Positions 7,431-14,732 of a stretch of DNA of 29,317 nucleotides are shown in pieces. Under the pieces are notes generated by a model. It made no database searches and was not told the DNA's origin. It saw only the letters and a program-made list of their open reading frames with translations. Made by a program: the position numbers and the translations under genes. Source of the DNA: Fibrobacter sp. (GTDB lineage Bacteria; Fibrobacterota; Fibrobacteria; Fibrobacterales; Fibrobacteraceae); the NCBI GenBank assembly GCA_012841225.1, contig DUVD01000072.1, positions 1 through 29,317 of the forward strand. Direction: 5' to 3'. Every line of letters begins with the position of its first letter. Positions within the stretch are counted from its first letter, which is position 1.

Positions 7431-8141
7431 ATGCATAAAGCGAAGCAGGCGTGCTTATTAAGTTTTCACGATGTCGGTATTCATAATTTTGATATCGTAG
7501 ACTCACTGATTGACGAAATCTTGTTTTTGGCGGGAACGCCTTTTGCGCTACTCGTTATTCCAAATACAAAAGGAGAAACGGCAGAGCGTATTTCTGCTTT
7601 TAAAATGCAGTTGATTGCTTGGCAACAAGATGGTTTTGAGCTTTTATTGCATGGTTGTTATCATGGGGTTCGCTCTGATTCTAACCGTTCTTATCCAGGG
7701 CGGCTAGCGCTTCGCTTGACAAATAACGAAGCCGAATTCTCAGGATTAAATGAAGCTTCATCGGCGGCGCTTTTAGAAGAGGCTCTCTCTTTTTGGGAAA
7801 CGCTAGAGATAGGACCACCAACAGTTTTTGTGCCTCCAACTTGGCACTCTAATCCTTTTTTAGTCTCTCAAGTTTTAGATCGAAGCATGCTTTATGAAGG
7901 GCGTTTTTGGATACAGAATAAAAATAAAAAGTATTTTTCTGGGGTGATTAGCTTTGCGGGCCTGCCAAAGATTGCGATTCCCGCCACCTTTGCTTATGCC
8001 AAAAGCTTATTAAACACACCTGTCGGGATTCCCAGATTGGCGCTACACCCAAGCGATTTTCCCGATCACCGCAAGGATATAAATTACCTGATTCGACTCG
8101 CATTAAATAAGCGTCGATGGATTCAATACGCTTCTCTTTAA
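7431..8141 (+). CDS. DUF2334-type polysaccharide-deacetylase-like protein
   Basis: The 236-residue product resembles the NodB-like fold of DUF2334 proteins. It has an N-terminal SFHDVG (H13, D14) where the family has HDVSP, a HGCYH motif (H74 and H78) corresponding to the HxxxH metal site, PPTWHSN in the PPAW position, and ALHPSDF near the end as the last His motif. A deacetylase acting on a sugar or lipid-linked glycan is plausible; the substrate cannot be told from sequence. There is no signal peptide, so it should be cytoplasmic. The frame has a stop immediately upstream (7425-7427), which fixes the ATG at 7431; no Shine-Dalgarno is evident. It is divergent from miaB and convergent with the M23 gene. 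Confidence 0.7.
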   Translation: MHKAKQACLLSFHDVGIHNFDIVDSLIDEILFLAGTPFALLVIPNTKGETAERISAFKMQLIAWQQDGFELLLHGCYHGVRSDSNRSYPGRLALRLTNNEAEFSGLNEASSAALLEEALSFWETLEIGPPTVFVPPTWHSNPFLVSQVLDRSMLYEGRFWIQNKNKKYFSGVISFAGLPKIAIPATFAYAKSLLNTPVGIPRLALHPSDFPDHRKDINYLIRLALNKRRWIQYASL

Positions 8142-8150
8142 AAAGGGCCG

Positions 8151-9932
8151 TTATTCAGGAACGATAATCGAGTAAGTCTTTGTATTGCCAACAACATCTT
8201 GCATAAAAACAGAAATAGAATCGCCCGTATTGGGTAAGTATTCTCTTCTAACAGTAAGTTCTTTAGGGTCGGAGTCGTATTCCGCTATAATCCATCGTTT
8301 TTCAGAGGAGCTTACTTTAAAGGCGTTTCCGTTTCGAATGCCAGCATACTGCTCCACAATGGGAATGCGAAGTTTATCGTTTTTGAAGTAAGCCACTCCA
8401 GGCGCAGGAGCAATCGTGTCTTTGATAGTCGCAATATCGCGAAGCTCATAGGTCTCTACGCAACGCCTCCCTTTTTCTTTAGTTTGTTTAGAAAATACAA
8501 ACCACTCTCTGGATGTTTCTCCCAACCAGTAAATTGGATTTGGAGTTGAGGCAGTGTCAAAACAAAGGTGCCAACCTCTCCAAAACTGAAGCCCTTTCGG
8601 GTGAAATTCTAAAGACGCCACACTATCTTTTTTTATTTGCTGAATGGCGATGACTTGCTCAATATGTGGGTTTTTAAGGCCTTTAATTTCAGAAGAAAAG
8701 AGACAAGGTTCTGAGGCGTTTATTGTTGATTTTAACTCTCGGTCTAAGGGGTACAAGTAAATTTCGCGTTCGATTTTTCCAGCCCTCTTGGCTATGATTT
8801 TAGAGGCGGTGGGGTACTTTTCGTAAAAAGCAGCAATGGGAGTTTCTGCATTAGGGTAAATTTGGCATAAGTTGTAAGAAAGGGTTTTGTTTTGAGCGTT
8901 TTTTAATTCAAATTGCATTTTAGAGCATAGGTCCAAGTTCAAATATGCTCGTGATAAAAAAGTGTATAAAACAGAATCCTGAAGTTTGTATTGGGCAATA
9001 CCAGTCGAAGTAGGGCACTTTGGTTGTAAGGTGAACTCTCTAAAAGAGGTGTTTCCCGTATAGTCTTCGACTTCTAAGCGTAGAGTGCCATCGGTGGGTA
9101 GTCTGCTTACAATTAAGTGCCAATCTCCTGCGGTGTCGGCTCTTTCGGCCCAGAGCATTTCATCTCGAATCCTGAGCATGGTGGAGTAAGATAAAGTGTC
9201 TTTGACCCTCTTGTAGAGTGAGCGATTGCCCGTCTTTAACTCTATTCGACGCACGGCCATTGGGTTTTCTAAGGGGTAACGACTGTAATCGACTATTTTA
9301 AAGGCGAGTTTAAGGGGCTGATCTTCGTTTGGTACTTCTAAACAACCGTCTTGGAGTGCTTGCTCGTCTGTTAAATGCACTTGTGTTTTTCGCCAAGCAG
9401 CTGCTCCAAGAATAAAGGGAGCGATTGTGTCGAGGCACTCCACGCCTTGCCCACAAGGAGATACGATTTTGTTTTTACTTAGGCGCGTTTCTAAATGTAA
9501 ATGTGGGTTACCTATGCCGGTGCTTCCAGAAAAACCAAGGGTGTCACCTTGTTTAATTCGTTCTAAATTAGGAAGGATGATTGACACATCATTTTTTCTC
9601 TCGGAGTTTTGCCTATGGGTGACGAGATTTTCGATCGCTTCATTAAAAAGGCTTAGGTGTCCAAATACCCACAAGGTGCCGCTTTTCCCTTTAAAATAGA
9701 GAACCCTACCGTAACCAAAAGGAGACACTTTAATGTCTTGGACTTCGCCGTCTTCTGGTGCTAAAATGGGCCAACCCTCTTCCATTTCAGTAGAAAAATC
9801 GATGCCCGCATGATAGCGGCTGCCTCTGCTTTCGGCAAATGATGAGGTTAAATAGGCAGAGCGATTAAACGGAGTGTAGTCAGAAGCAAAAGTCAAATTA
9901 AAAGAGACTAGCAAAAAAAGTACAAAAAGCAT
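8151..9932 (-). CDS. Secreted M23-family (LytM-type) peptidase with long C-terminal region
   Basis: The 593-residue product has a signal peptide (about 1-16, ending TFAS) and an M23 domain at the N-terminus. The zinc ligands are visible: H41 and D45 in RYHAGIDFS, and the HLHLE motif (H144, H146), with FGHLS between. M23 enzymes cut peptidoglycan cross-links; all key residues are present, so it may be active. The remaining 420 residues are beta-rich with no family I recognise, and could be Ig-like or beta-sandwich modules. Most M23 proteins place the catalytic domain at the C-terminus, so this N-terminal placement with a large tail is less common. AGGGG lies five bases before the ATG. The tRNA-Ala terminator ends only 18 bases upstream. 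Confidence 0.85.
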   Translation of the reverse strand: MLFVLFLLVSFNLTFASDYTPFNRSAYLTSSFAESRGSRYHAGIDFSTEMEEGWPILAPEDGEVQDIKVSPFGYGRVLYFKGKSGTLWVFGHLSLFNEAIENLVTHRQNSERKNDVSIILPNLERIKQGDTLGFSGSTGIGNPHLHLETRLSKNKIVSPCGQGVECLDTIAPFILGAAAWRKTQVHLTDEQALQDGCLEVPNEDQPLKLAFKIVDYSRYPLENPMAVRRIELKTGNRSLYKRVKDTLSYSTMLRIRDEMLWAERADTAGDWHLIVSRLPTDGTLRLEVEDYTGNTSFREFTLQPKCPTSTGIAQYKLQDSVLYTFLSRAYLNLDLCSKMQFELKNAQNKTLSYNLCQIYPNAETPIAAFYEKYPTASKIIAKRAGKIEREIYLYPLDRELKSTINASEPCLFSSEIKGLKNPHIEQVIAIQQIKKDSVASLEFHPKGLQFWRGWHLCFDTASTPNPIYWLGETSREWFVFSKQTKEKGRRCVETYELRDIATIKDTIAPAPGVAYFKNDKLRIPIVEQYAGIRNGNAFKVSSSEKRWIIAEYDSDPKELTVRREYLPNTGDSISVFMQDVVGNTKTYSIIVPE

Positions 9933-9950
9933 GGCGACCCCTGTTTGTTA

Positions 9951-9979
9951 AAAAAAAAGGACCCGAAGGTCCTTTTTTT
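9951..9979 (-). terminator. Intrinsic terminator after tRNA-Ala (UUCG tetraloop)
   Basis: On the minus strand GGACC-TTCG-GGTCC (stem 9959-9963 with 9968-9972) is followed by eight or more T. The C(UUCG)G loop is an exceptionally stable tetraloop. A-runs on the other side extend the stem. Read on the + strand it could also terminate. Confidence 0.85.
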
Positions 9980-9981
9980 AG

Positions 9982-10054
9982 TGGAGTCATGCGGATTCGA
10001 ACCGCAGACCCTCACGCTGCCAGCGTGATGCTCTACCAACTGAGCTATGACCCC
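9982..10054 (-). tRNA. tRNA-Ala, anticodon GGC
   Basis: The 73-base tRNA has acceptor stem GGGGTCA with TGACTCC, containing the G3-U70 wobble pair that is the main identity element of alanine tRNAs, and discriminator A73. The D-arm has AGCTCAGTTGGTAGAGC. The anticodon arm is TCACG-CTGGCAG-CGTGA with anticodon GGC. The T-arm is CTGCGG/CCGCAG with loop TTCGAAT. The 3' CCA is not encoded. Confidence 0.97.
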
Positions 10055-10067
10055 AATGTAAGGCTCA

Positions 10068-10096
10068 ATAGGAGCAAAATAAATGTTTTTTGTCAA
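10068..10096 (-). promoter_or_regulatory. Candidate promoter for tRNA-Ala
   Basis: The minus strand has a perfect TTGACA -35 (10091-10096), a 17-base spacer and TCCTAT (10068-10073), a weak -10. The predicted start falls about seven bases before the tRNA 5' end, which supports it. The -10 matches only three of six consensus bases. Confidence 0.5.
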
Positions 10097-10106
10097 GGGC
10101 GAACCA

Positions 10107-10144
10107 TCAAAAAAGGGCGCTTCTTTAAAAAACGCCCTTTTTTA
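10107..10144 (-). terminator. Intrinsic terminator after the cyclophilin gene
   Basis: AAAAAGGGCG (10109-10118) pairs with CGCCCTTTTT (10133-10142) around an A/T-rich loop. On the minus strand the GC-rich core is followed by a T-run. It lies just past the cyclophilin stop and upstream of the tRNA-Ala promoter. Confidence 0.8.
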
Positions 10145-10157
10145 TAGTTTAGTCTTA

Positions 10158-10706
10158 TTAAGGCATGGTTTCGATGGCAATCGATTCGATTAGCACTTCT
10201 TCGTGTGGGCGATCGCTAGAGTCTGTTTTTAGAGTAGCGATGGCGTCGAGAACGTCAAAACCATCAAACAGCTGACCAAATACGGAATAACCTTCTGCAG
10301 GGCCACCATTTTCAGGGTGATTTAAAAATGAAGTCCCTTCTTCTGGGTGAACAATAAAAAATTGACTGCCAATGGAGTTTGGCATAGAGGTTTTAGCCCA
10401 CGAAAGGGCGCCTCGAAGGTGGCTTAAACGGGCGTCGTACTTGTCGCCTATGTTTGAGCCAGGGCCTTTAGCGGCATGACCACCGGTGCCATTTCTATTG
10501 GTAAAATCGCCGCCTTGAATCATAAACCCTTTAATAACCCGATGGAAAGGGGTGTTATCGTACTTACCTTGCTTGGCGAGTTCTATAAAGTTTTCAGCGG
10601 CTTCCCCGACGATTTCAGAAAAAAGACGTGCGCGCATTTCGCCGTGATTGGTTTTGATAATGGCAATGGTTTCGCCTTTTTGAGCTGCGCCTAATTGGTT
10701 AAACAT
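10158..10706 (-). CDS. Cyclophilin-type peptidyl-prolyl cis-trans isomerase
   Basis: The enzyme isomerises Xaa-Pro peptide bonds to assist folding. The 182-residue product has no signal peptide and is probably cytoplasmic. Cyclophilin signatures are intact: the strand TNHGEMRARLF, AAENFIELA, YDNTPFHRVIKGFMIQGGDF with the catalytic Arg, Phe, Met and Gln, RGALSWAKTSMPNSIGSQFF, and a C-terminal YSVFGQLFDGFDVLDAI. It is a single-domain bacterial member. GGAG six bases before the ATG supports the start at 10706. It is a single-gene unit: divergent from pyrR and followed by its own terminator. Confidence 0.95.
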   Translation of the reverse strand: MFNQLGAAQKGETIAIIKTNHGEMRARLFSEIVGEAAENFIELAKQGKYDNTPFHRVIKGFMIQGGDFTNRNGTGGHAAKGPGSNIGDKYDARLSHLRGALSWAKTSMPNSIGSQFFIVHPEEGTSFLNHPENGGPAEGYSVFGQLFDGFDVLDAIATLKTDSSDRPHEEVLIESIAIETMP

Positions 10707-10754
10707 AAAATCTCCAAGTTTAAATGATTATTCAAATATATAAATCTAAAAAAC

Positions 10755-10779
10755 AAGACTGCTTTCGAGTCTTTTTTTG
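10755..10779 (+). terminator. Intrinsic terminator in the pyrR leader (possible attenuator)
   Basis: AAGACT (10755-10760) pairs with AGTCTT (10768-10773) around GCTTTCG, followed directly by a run of T to 10778. It lies on the pyrR strand about 100 bases before pyrR, with only the divergent cyclophilin gene upstream. It would therefore act on a leader transcript or on readthrough. The mirror strand also has a short T-run. Confidence 0.55.
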
Positions 10780-10862
10780 TGCTAAAAAACCGTATTTTTA
10801 GTGGGGAGAGGTACAGAATGCTTTTAAAAAACCTAAATTGTCTTCTTCAGAAGGCACTGAAT

Positions 10863-10878
10863 AAAAGGAGCACCTTTT
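10863..10878 (+). promoter_or_regulatory. Hairpin over the pyrR ribosome-binding site
   Basis: AAAAGG (10863-10868) can pair with CCTTTT (10873-10878) around AGCA. The Shine-Dalgarno GGAG (10867-10870) and the first bases of the TTG start (10877) would be in the stem-loop. A GTGCT at 10779-10783 could alternatively pair with AGCAC at 10869-10873. Both pairings would limit ribosome access; a regulatory role is inference. Confidence 0.4.
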
Positions 10879-11443
10879 GAATGACAATTACAAACGCATC
10901 AGATTACTACTAGATGCTAAGTCCATGGAATGGGCTTTAGACGAAATGGCTGCTAAACTAGCGAAAATGCACCCATCGCCAGAAAACTTAGTCGTTATGG
11001 GAATGGCTTCTCGAGGAATCCCTCTTGCCGAAAAACTGGCTGCTCGCCTATCCGAAAAATATGGTCAAAAAATCCCCTTAGGGAGCATTGATGCCACTTT
11101 TTATAGAGATGACTTTCATTATCGCAAACGCATTCAAAACACCGAAATGAGAATTAAAGCGATGCCGACTTCGGTTGAAGATAAAGAAATTATCCTTGTA
11201 GACGACGTGTTGTACACCGGGCGCTCCGTCCGCGCCGCCATGCAATCCATTTTAGACTTAGGACGCCCTGCAGCCATACGCCTTTGCGTGCTGGTCGATC
11301 GAGGCCATCGAGAACTGCCAATTGCGCCAGACTGCGTTGGCCTCGCTACCGAGACGGCTGTAAATCAAGAAGTGCGAGTTTCTATAGAACCCATGGACAG
11401 TGAAAACTCTGTGTACCTGGTCGAAGTGGGGGATACCGTATGA
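10877..11443 (+). CDS. pyrR: PyrR: pyrimidine operon regulator / uracil phosphoribosyltransferase
   Basis: PyrR senses uridine nucleotides and in many bacteria controls pyr mRNA by attenuation; it can also convert uracil and PRPP to UMP. The 188-residue product shows the type I phosphoribosyltransferase fold with the PRPP loop IILVDDVLYTGRSVRAAM, plus PyrR-typical VVMGMASRGIPLAEKLA, GSIDATFYRDDF and VCVLVDRGHRELPI segments. The start is TTG at 10877 with GGAG six bases upstream; an ATG four bases later is out of frame and stops quickly. It overlaps pyrB by four bases (ATGA), so the pair is coupled. The leader contains a terminator and an RBS hairpin, but no convincing PyrR-binding loop. Confidence 0.93.
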   Translation: MNDNYKRIRLLLDAKSMEWALDEMAAKLAKMHPSPENLVVMGMASRGIPLAEKLAARLSEKYGQKIPLGSIDATFYRDDFHYRKRIQNTEMRIKAMPTSVEDKEIILVDDVLYTGRSVRAAMQSILDLGRPAAIRLCVLVDRGHRELPIAPDCVGLATETAVNQEVRVSIEPMDSENSVYLVEVGDTV

Positions 11444-12375
11444 GCGCGCTGCATATGAAACATCTTTTTGGCTTACGCGGCATAGCTGAGTCCGACATCA
11501 GAACCATTTTAGATACGGCCATGGATTTCCGTCAAGTATTGGAACGTCCCGTCAAGAAGGTACCCTCACTACGAGGAGTGACCGTCGTGAATTTATTTTT
11601 TGAAAATAGCACACGAACACGAACCAGTTTTGAGCTTGCAGAAAAAAGACTTTCGGCCGATACAATCAACTTTACCACTTCAAATTCGAGCGTAAAAAAA
11701 GGGGAGACCTTACTCGATACCTTGCGCAATATTGAGGCCATGAAAATCGACCTAGTTGTAGTGCGCCATAAAGGGACAGGAGTTCCTCAGTTTTTAGCCG
11801 ATAACAGTCGAGCTATTATTGTGAATGCAGGGGACGGTGCACACGAGCACCCCACTCAAGGCTTGCTAGACATGCTCACAATTGAACAACACCTCGGTTC
11901 CTTAAAAGGAAAGCGAGTGACCATTATCGGCGACATCCGCCACAGTCGAGTGGCGAGGTCTAATTTATGGGGCTTAACTACAATGGGAGCAGAGGTGACG
12001 CTTTGTGCCCCAAGCACTTTAGCACCCAGGAACACCGAATTTTTTAATGGCGTTCGTTGGGAGCAAGATGTACGAAAAGCGGTTAAAGAGGCCGATGCGG
12101 TCATCGCCCTGCGCTTGCAAAAAGAGCGCATGGAAGATTCTCTTTTACCTAGCATGCGAGAATACCGAAACTTTTTTGGAGTCACGCGAGAGGTCTTAGA
12201 GCAGGCCAATCAATCCGTTCTAATCATGCATCCAGGACCCATCAATAGGGGCGTCGAGCTTGATTCAGAAATGGCGGACAGTGAGCAATCTGTTATTTTA
12301 GAACAAGTCACTAATGGACTTGCCGTTCGGATGGCTGTTTTATTTCTTCTTTCGGGAGGCCGTGCCAGTGAATAA
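11440..12375 (+). CDS. pyrB: Aspartate carbamoyltransferase catalytic subunit
   Basis: PyrB joins carbamoyl phosphate and aspartate to make N-carbamoyl-aspartate, the committed step of pyrimidine synthesis. The 311-residue length is normal. Catalytic motifs are intact: FENSTRTRTSFE for carbamoyl phosphate, SSVKKGETLLDT with the active-site loop Lys, GDGAHEHPTQGLLD, and the aspartate-side HPGPINRGVE. No regulatory pyrI is present in the window. Instead the next gene encodes a dihydroorotase-like protein lacking its metal ligands, a pairing known from bacteria where the inactive partner is needed to assemble active ATCase. It overlaps pyrR by four bases and the next gene by eight. Confidence 0.96.
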   Translation: MSALHMKHLFGLRGIAESDIRTILDTAMDFRQVLERPVKKVPSLRGVTVVNLFFENSTRTRTSFELAEKRLSADTINFTTSNSSVKKGETLLDTLRNIEAMKIDLVVVRHKGTGVPQFLADNSRAIIVNAGDGAHEHPTQGLLDMLTIEQHLGSLKGKRVTIIGDIRHSRVARSNLWGLTTMGAEVTLCAPSTLAPRNTEFFNGVRWEQDVRKAVKEADAVIALRLQKERMEDSLLPSMREYRNFFGVTREVLEQANQSVLIMHPGPINRGVELDSEMADSEQSVILEQVTNGLAVRMAVLFLLSGGRASE

Positions 12376-13615
12376 GTTGATAATAAAAAACGTGCGCCCT
12401 TTTGTCGATGGAGCGCTTCAACCCAAAACGACCATGCACTTAGCCGATGGACGCTGGGTCGACGAGCCATTAGAAGATGCCATAGAGATAGAAGCGGAAG
12501 GCGCCTACGCTTTGCCAGCCCTTTTCGCCTTAGGTCTAGATTTCCAAGAACCTCTTCGAGATGATATTTACACCTTTCAAAATGGCTTTAGTGCCATGCG
12601 TCGCGGTGGTTTTTATGGAGGCTTATACGAAAGCAAAGCAAACCCAATTGATAACGTTCAAAAGCTTAGCGCTATTCAACAAATATTTTCAAAAAGCGGT
12701 TTTACCTTTTCCATCTTAGGCGCATTTAGCAAACGCAATGAATGCGAACAATTATCGGAGATGCTTGATCTTAATTCTTATGGCGTATCGGGCTTTGGTG
12801 ATGGCGACCACCTAAACGCGACCACTCGGTTTTTGCGACTTGCTATGGAATATGGTTCCATGACCTCAAAGCGCTTTTTCTTTTTGCCCCTTGACTTTTC
12901 TTTGAGGCATACTGGTGTAGTTCACGAGGGTGACGTTGCGGATGTACTTGGCATGAGGGGTATTCCTCGAGTAGCGGAAACTATTGTAGTGCACTCCATT
13001 TTAGAGATGGCACTTTTTTTGAAAGTACCCATTCATTTAAAACAAATCACTTGCGCCGAATCGCTAAGTCTTATTGAGCGAGCCAGGGCACGGGGTTTAG
13101 ACGTAACTTGTGATGTTGGTTTGTATCATTTATTATTTGATGACACTTGTCTTTTTGACTTGGACTCTCACTTTTATTTAATCCCACCTATTCGCTCGCC
13201 TAAAGACAAAGAAGCCCTTTGGGATGGTCTTAAAAAAGGGTCTATCCAGGCGATTAGTTGTAATCACACTCCAATTTTACGTCAAGAAAAAGAAGTCAAT
13301 TTTGAAGACGCCGTTCCAGGTGCTATTTCTCTTGAAGTGGCGTTACCTGCAATTTGGTCCGCTTTGGTAAATGGCGTAGGTGAAAAGCGCGCCATCGATT
13401 TGTTTTCAGAAAACCCAGCGAAAATAGCAGGAGCCGAACCCCGTCGATTACAAAAAGGAGAAGTGGCCGACTTAGTCCTTTTGCAGCCAGATAAAAAACA
13501 AGTAGTAAATCCAACTCTACTGGCGGGTGCAGTTCGAAACACTCCTCTTTTAAATCGAGAAATGCCTTCTTCTATAATAGGCTCTTACATCCAAGGGATT
13601 TGGACTAAGGTTTAA
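12368..13615 (+). CDS. Dihydroorotase-like protein, predicted catalytically inactive (PyrC'/PyrX type)
   Basis: The 415-residue product has the amidohydrolase barrel layout of dihydroorotase, but its metal and catalytic residues are gone. The usual DxHxHxRxP segment reads ALGLDFQEP (A54, G56, D58, Q60). The HVS histidine is Q226 in HLKQITCAES, the EVTPHHL segment is DVGLYHL, and the ATDHAPH aspartate is N299 in SCNHTPI. Structural motifs such as GLKKGSIQAISC and the C-terminal ADLVLLQPDKK remain. Inactive homologues paired with PyrB are known in Pseudomonas, where they are required for ATCase assembly; the same role is inferred here. I chose the GTG at 12368, with GGGAGG eight bases upstream, over an upstream ATG at 12314 lying deep in pyrB. 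A working pyrC must be elsewhere. Confidence 0.88.
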   Translation: MNKLIIKNVRPFVDGALQPKTTMHLADGRWVDEPLEDAIEIEAEGAYALPALFALGLDFQEPLRDDIYTFQNGFSAMRRGGFYGGLYESKANPIDNVQKLSAIQQIFSKSGFTFSILGAFSKRNECEQLSEMLDLNSYGVSGFGDGDHLNATTRFLRLAMEYGSMTSKRFFFLPLDFSLRHTGVVHEGDVADVLGMRGIPRVAETIVVHSILEMALFLKVPIHLKQITCAESLSLIERARARGLDVTCDVGLYHLLFDDTCLFDLDSHFYLIPPIRSPKDKEALWDGLKKGSIQAISCNHTPILRQEKEVNFEDAVPGAISLEVALPAIWSALVNGVGEKRAIDLFSENPAKIAGAEPRRLQKGEVADLVLLQPDKKQVVNPTLLAGAVRNTPLLNREMPSSIIGSYIQGIWTKV

Positions 13616-13616
13616 T

Positions 13617-14618
13617 ATGGTCGAGCCTATCGTCTTGATATGGGGTGCAGTAGTGGTGGTGGTGTCGCTATTTCTTTTGCTGTTCTTTGAGATAATTCGA
13701 AGTCAAAAAAGGCGAGAAAGTGAAGACATGTTTGGCACCGAGGCTTTTGACATGAAAAAAGCACATTACCAAATTACGGATAAAGAATCGCGCACGATAG
13801 AAAAAATAGTACGACAATCCTCATTTTCTAATAAAGACGCGGTGTTCAATTCTTCTATTTTATTTGAAGAAGCGGTAACCCGTTTTTATGAATTCCGTAA
13901 AATAAATCAAATTCGAGAAGAGACTTTAGAGTCGGTATCGACTTTACGTCAAAAGTTAGGCTATACCATAAACGAACCTTTTAGCATCTTAACATCGACA
14001 AGGCAGTTGGAACCCGGTGTTCAGGTTTCGTTTTCGCTAGATAAAGCAGCAAACAAAGAATATAGCGTTATTAAAAGTGTGGATGAAAAAAAATGGGTGG
14101 TAACTTATTCTGGTGGTTGGAAACAAGAAGGTAACGTTTCTTTAGAGGGTGAGTCATTGCTTATGCGCTGGACTCGACCAGAAGACGCTATTTATTCGGG
14201 AAAAGTAAAAGTTTTAAAAGCAGGCCCCGATTACTTTGAACTTTCGCATCTTGTTAATTTCGAAAAATTGCAATTAAGGCGTTGGGTTCGCGAACAAGTC
14301 TTATTTCCTGTCCGGGCCACTTTAATGGATTCGTCCAAGTTGGAAGGCTTTTTATTTGACCTCTCTGCTGGGGGTATTTTGCTCGGATTGCCTGTTGCGG
14401 AGATTTTATCGCCAAAAATTGAGATTCAATTTGACCTACCTGGTTTTGGCTTAGAAAATGTAAAAATCGAAATACTGAGGAATTTGGGCAAAAAAAACCA
14501 TTCTTATCCCGATTTGTACCTATACACCGCTTCTTTTTCTGGTGAATTTGGACGAATTCAAGAGAATGTGCTTCAGTATATTTTTGAAATCCACAAAAAG
14601 ACAAAGATCCCTTTATAG
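13617..14618 (+). CDS. Membrane-anchored PilZ-domain protein (cyclic-di-GMP receptor)
   Basis: The 333-residue product has one N-terminal transmembrane segment (about 5-26) followed by a basic stop-transfer RSQKRR. A middle region (about 40-215) includes a possible YcgR-N-like beta domain (EPGVQVSFSLDK, KEYSVIKSVDEKKWVVTYS). The C-terminal PilZ domain (about 215-333) carries RxxxR as RRWVR (221-225) and DxSxxG as DLSAGG (248-253), both needed to bind cyclic-di-GMP. Such YcgR-like proteins commonly control motility or surface behaviour. It begins two bases after the preceding gene's stop, so it is transcribed with the pyr genes, yet lies directly before pilM. A regulatory link to the pilus is inference. 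Confidence 0.82.
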   Translation: MVEPIVLIWGAVVVVVSLFLLLFFEIIRSQKRRESEDMFGTEAFDMKKAHYQITDKESRTIEKIVRQSSFSNKDAVFNSSILFEEAVTRFYEFRKINQIREETLESVSTLRQKLGYTINEPFSILTSTRQLEPGVQVSFSLDKAANKEYSVIKSVDEKKWVVTYSGGWKQEGNVSLEGESLLMRWTRPEDAIYSGKVKVLKAGPDYFELSHLVNFEKLQLRRWVREQVLFPVRATLMDSSKLEGFLFDLSAGGILLGLPVAEILSPKIEIQFDLPGFGLENVKIEILRNLGKKNHSYPDLYLYTASFSGEFGRIQENVLQYIFEIHKKTKIPL

Positions 14619-14671
14619 GGGTCAAAAAGGTGTCTAACTAATTATTTTTCAAGGAGTTATGTATTTTTCTA

Positions 14672-14700
14672 TTGACATTTGCCTTCATGAAAGGTAGAAT
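14672..14700 (+). promoter_or_regulatory. Sigma70-type promoter of the pil operon
   Basis: A perfect -35 TTGACA (14672-14677) is separated by exactly 17 bases from TAGAAT (14695-14700), one mismatch from the -10 consensus. The predicted start is near 14707, about 26 bases before the pilM TTG. It is the best promoter-like sequence I found in the window. Confidence 0.75.
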
Positions 14701-14732
14701 TGAAATGATAATGTTTCCCGTCGGAGTTTATT

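Noticed and set aside
9908..10096. Short minus-strand ORF over tRNA-Ala
   Set aside because: It is a translation of the tRNA and its terminator.
10800..10815. AGTGGGGAGAGGTA upstream of pyrR as a PyrR-binding loop
   Set aside because: It matches the GNGAGGY part of the known PyrR loop consensus, but the two C that pair with GG to form the stem are G here, so the hairpin cannot form.
11856..12209. Minus-strand ORF opposite pyrB
   Set aside because: It is fully antisense to conserved PyrB motifs and has no recognisable domain.
12314..12367. N-terminal extension of the dihydroorotase-like protein from an ATG inside pyrB
   Set aside because: The extension has no DHOase similarity, and the GTG at 12368 has GGGAGG at proper spacing.
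14606..14623. Hairpin GATCCC/GGGGTC at the end of the PilZ gene as a terminator
   Set aside because: The stem overlaps the stop codon and no T-run follows, so intrinsic termination is unlikely.
14659..14697. 12-residue ORF with AAGGAG before pilM
   Set aside because: It overlaps the predicted -35 and -10 of the pil promoter and would not be on the pil transcript.
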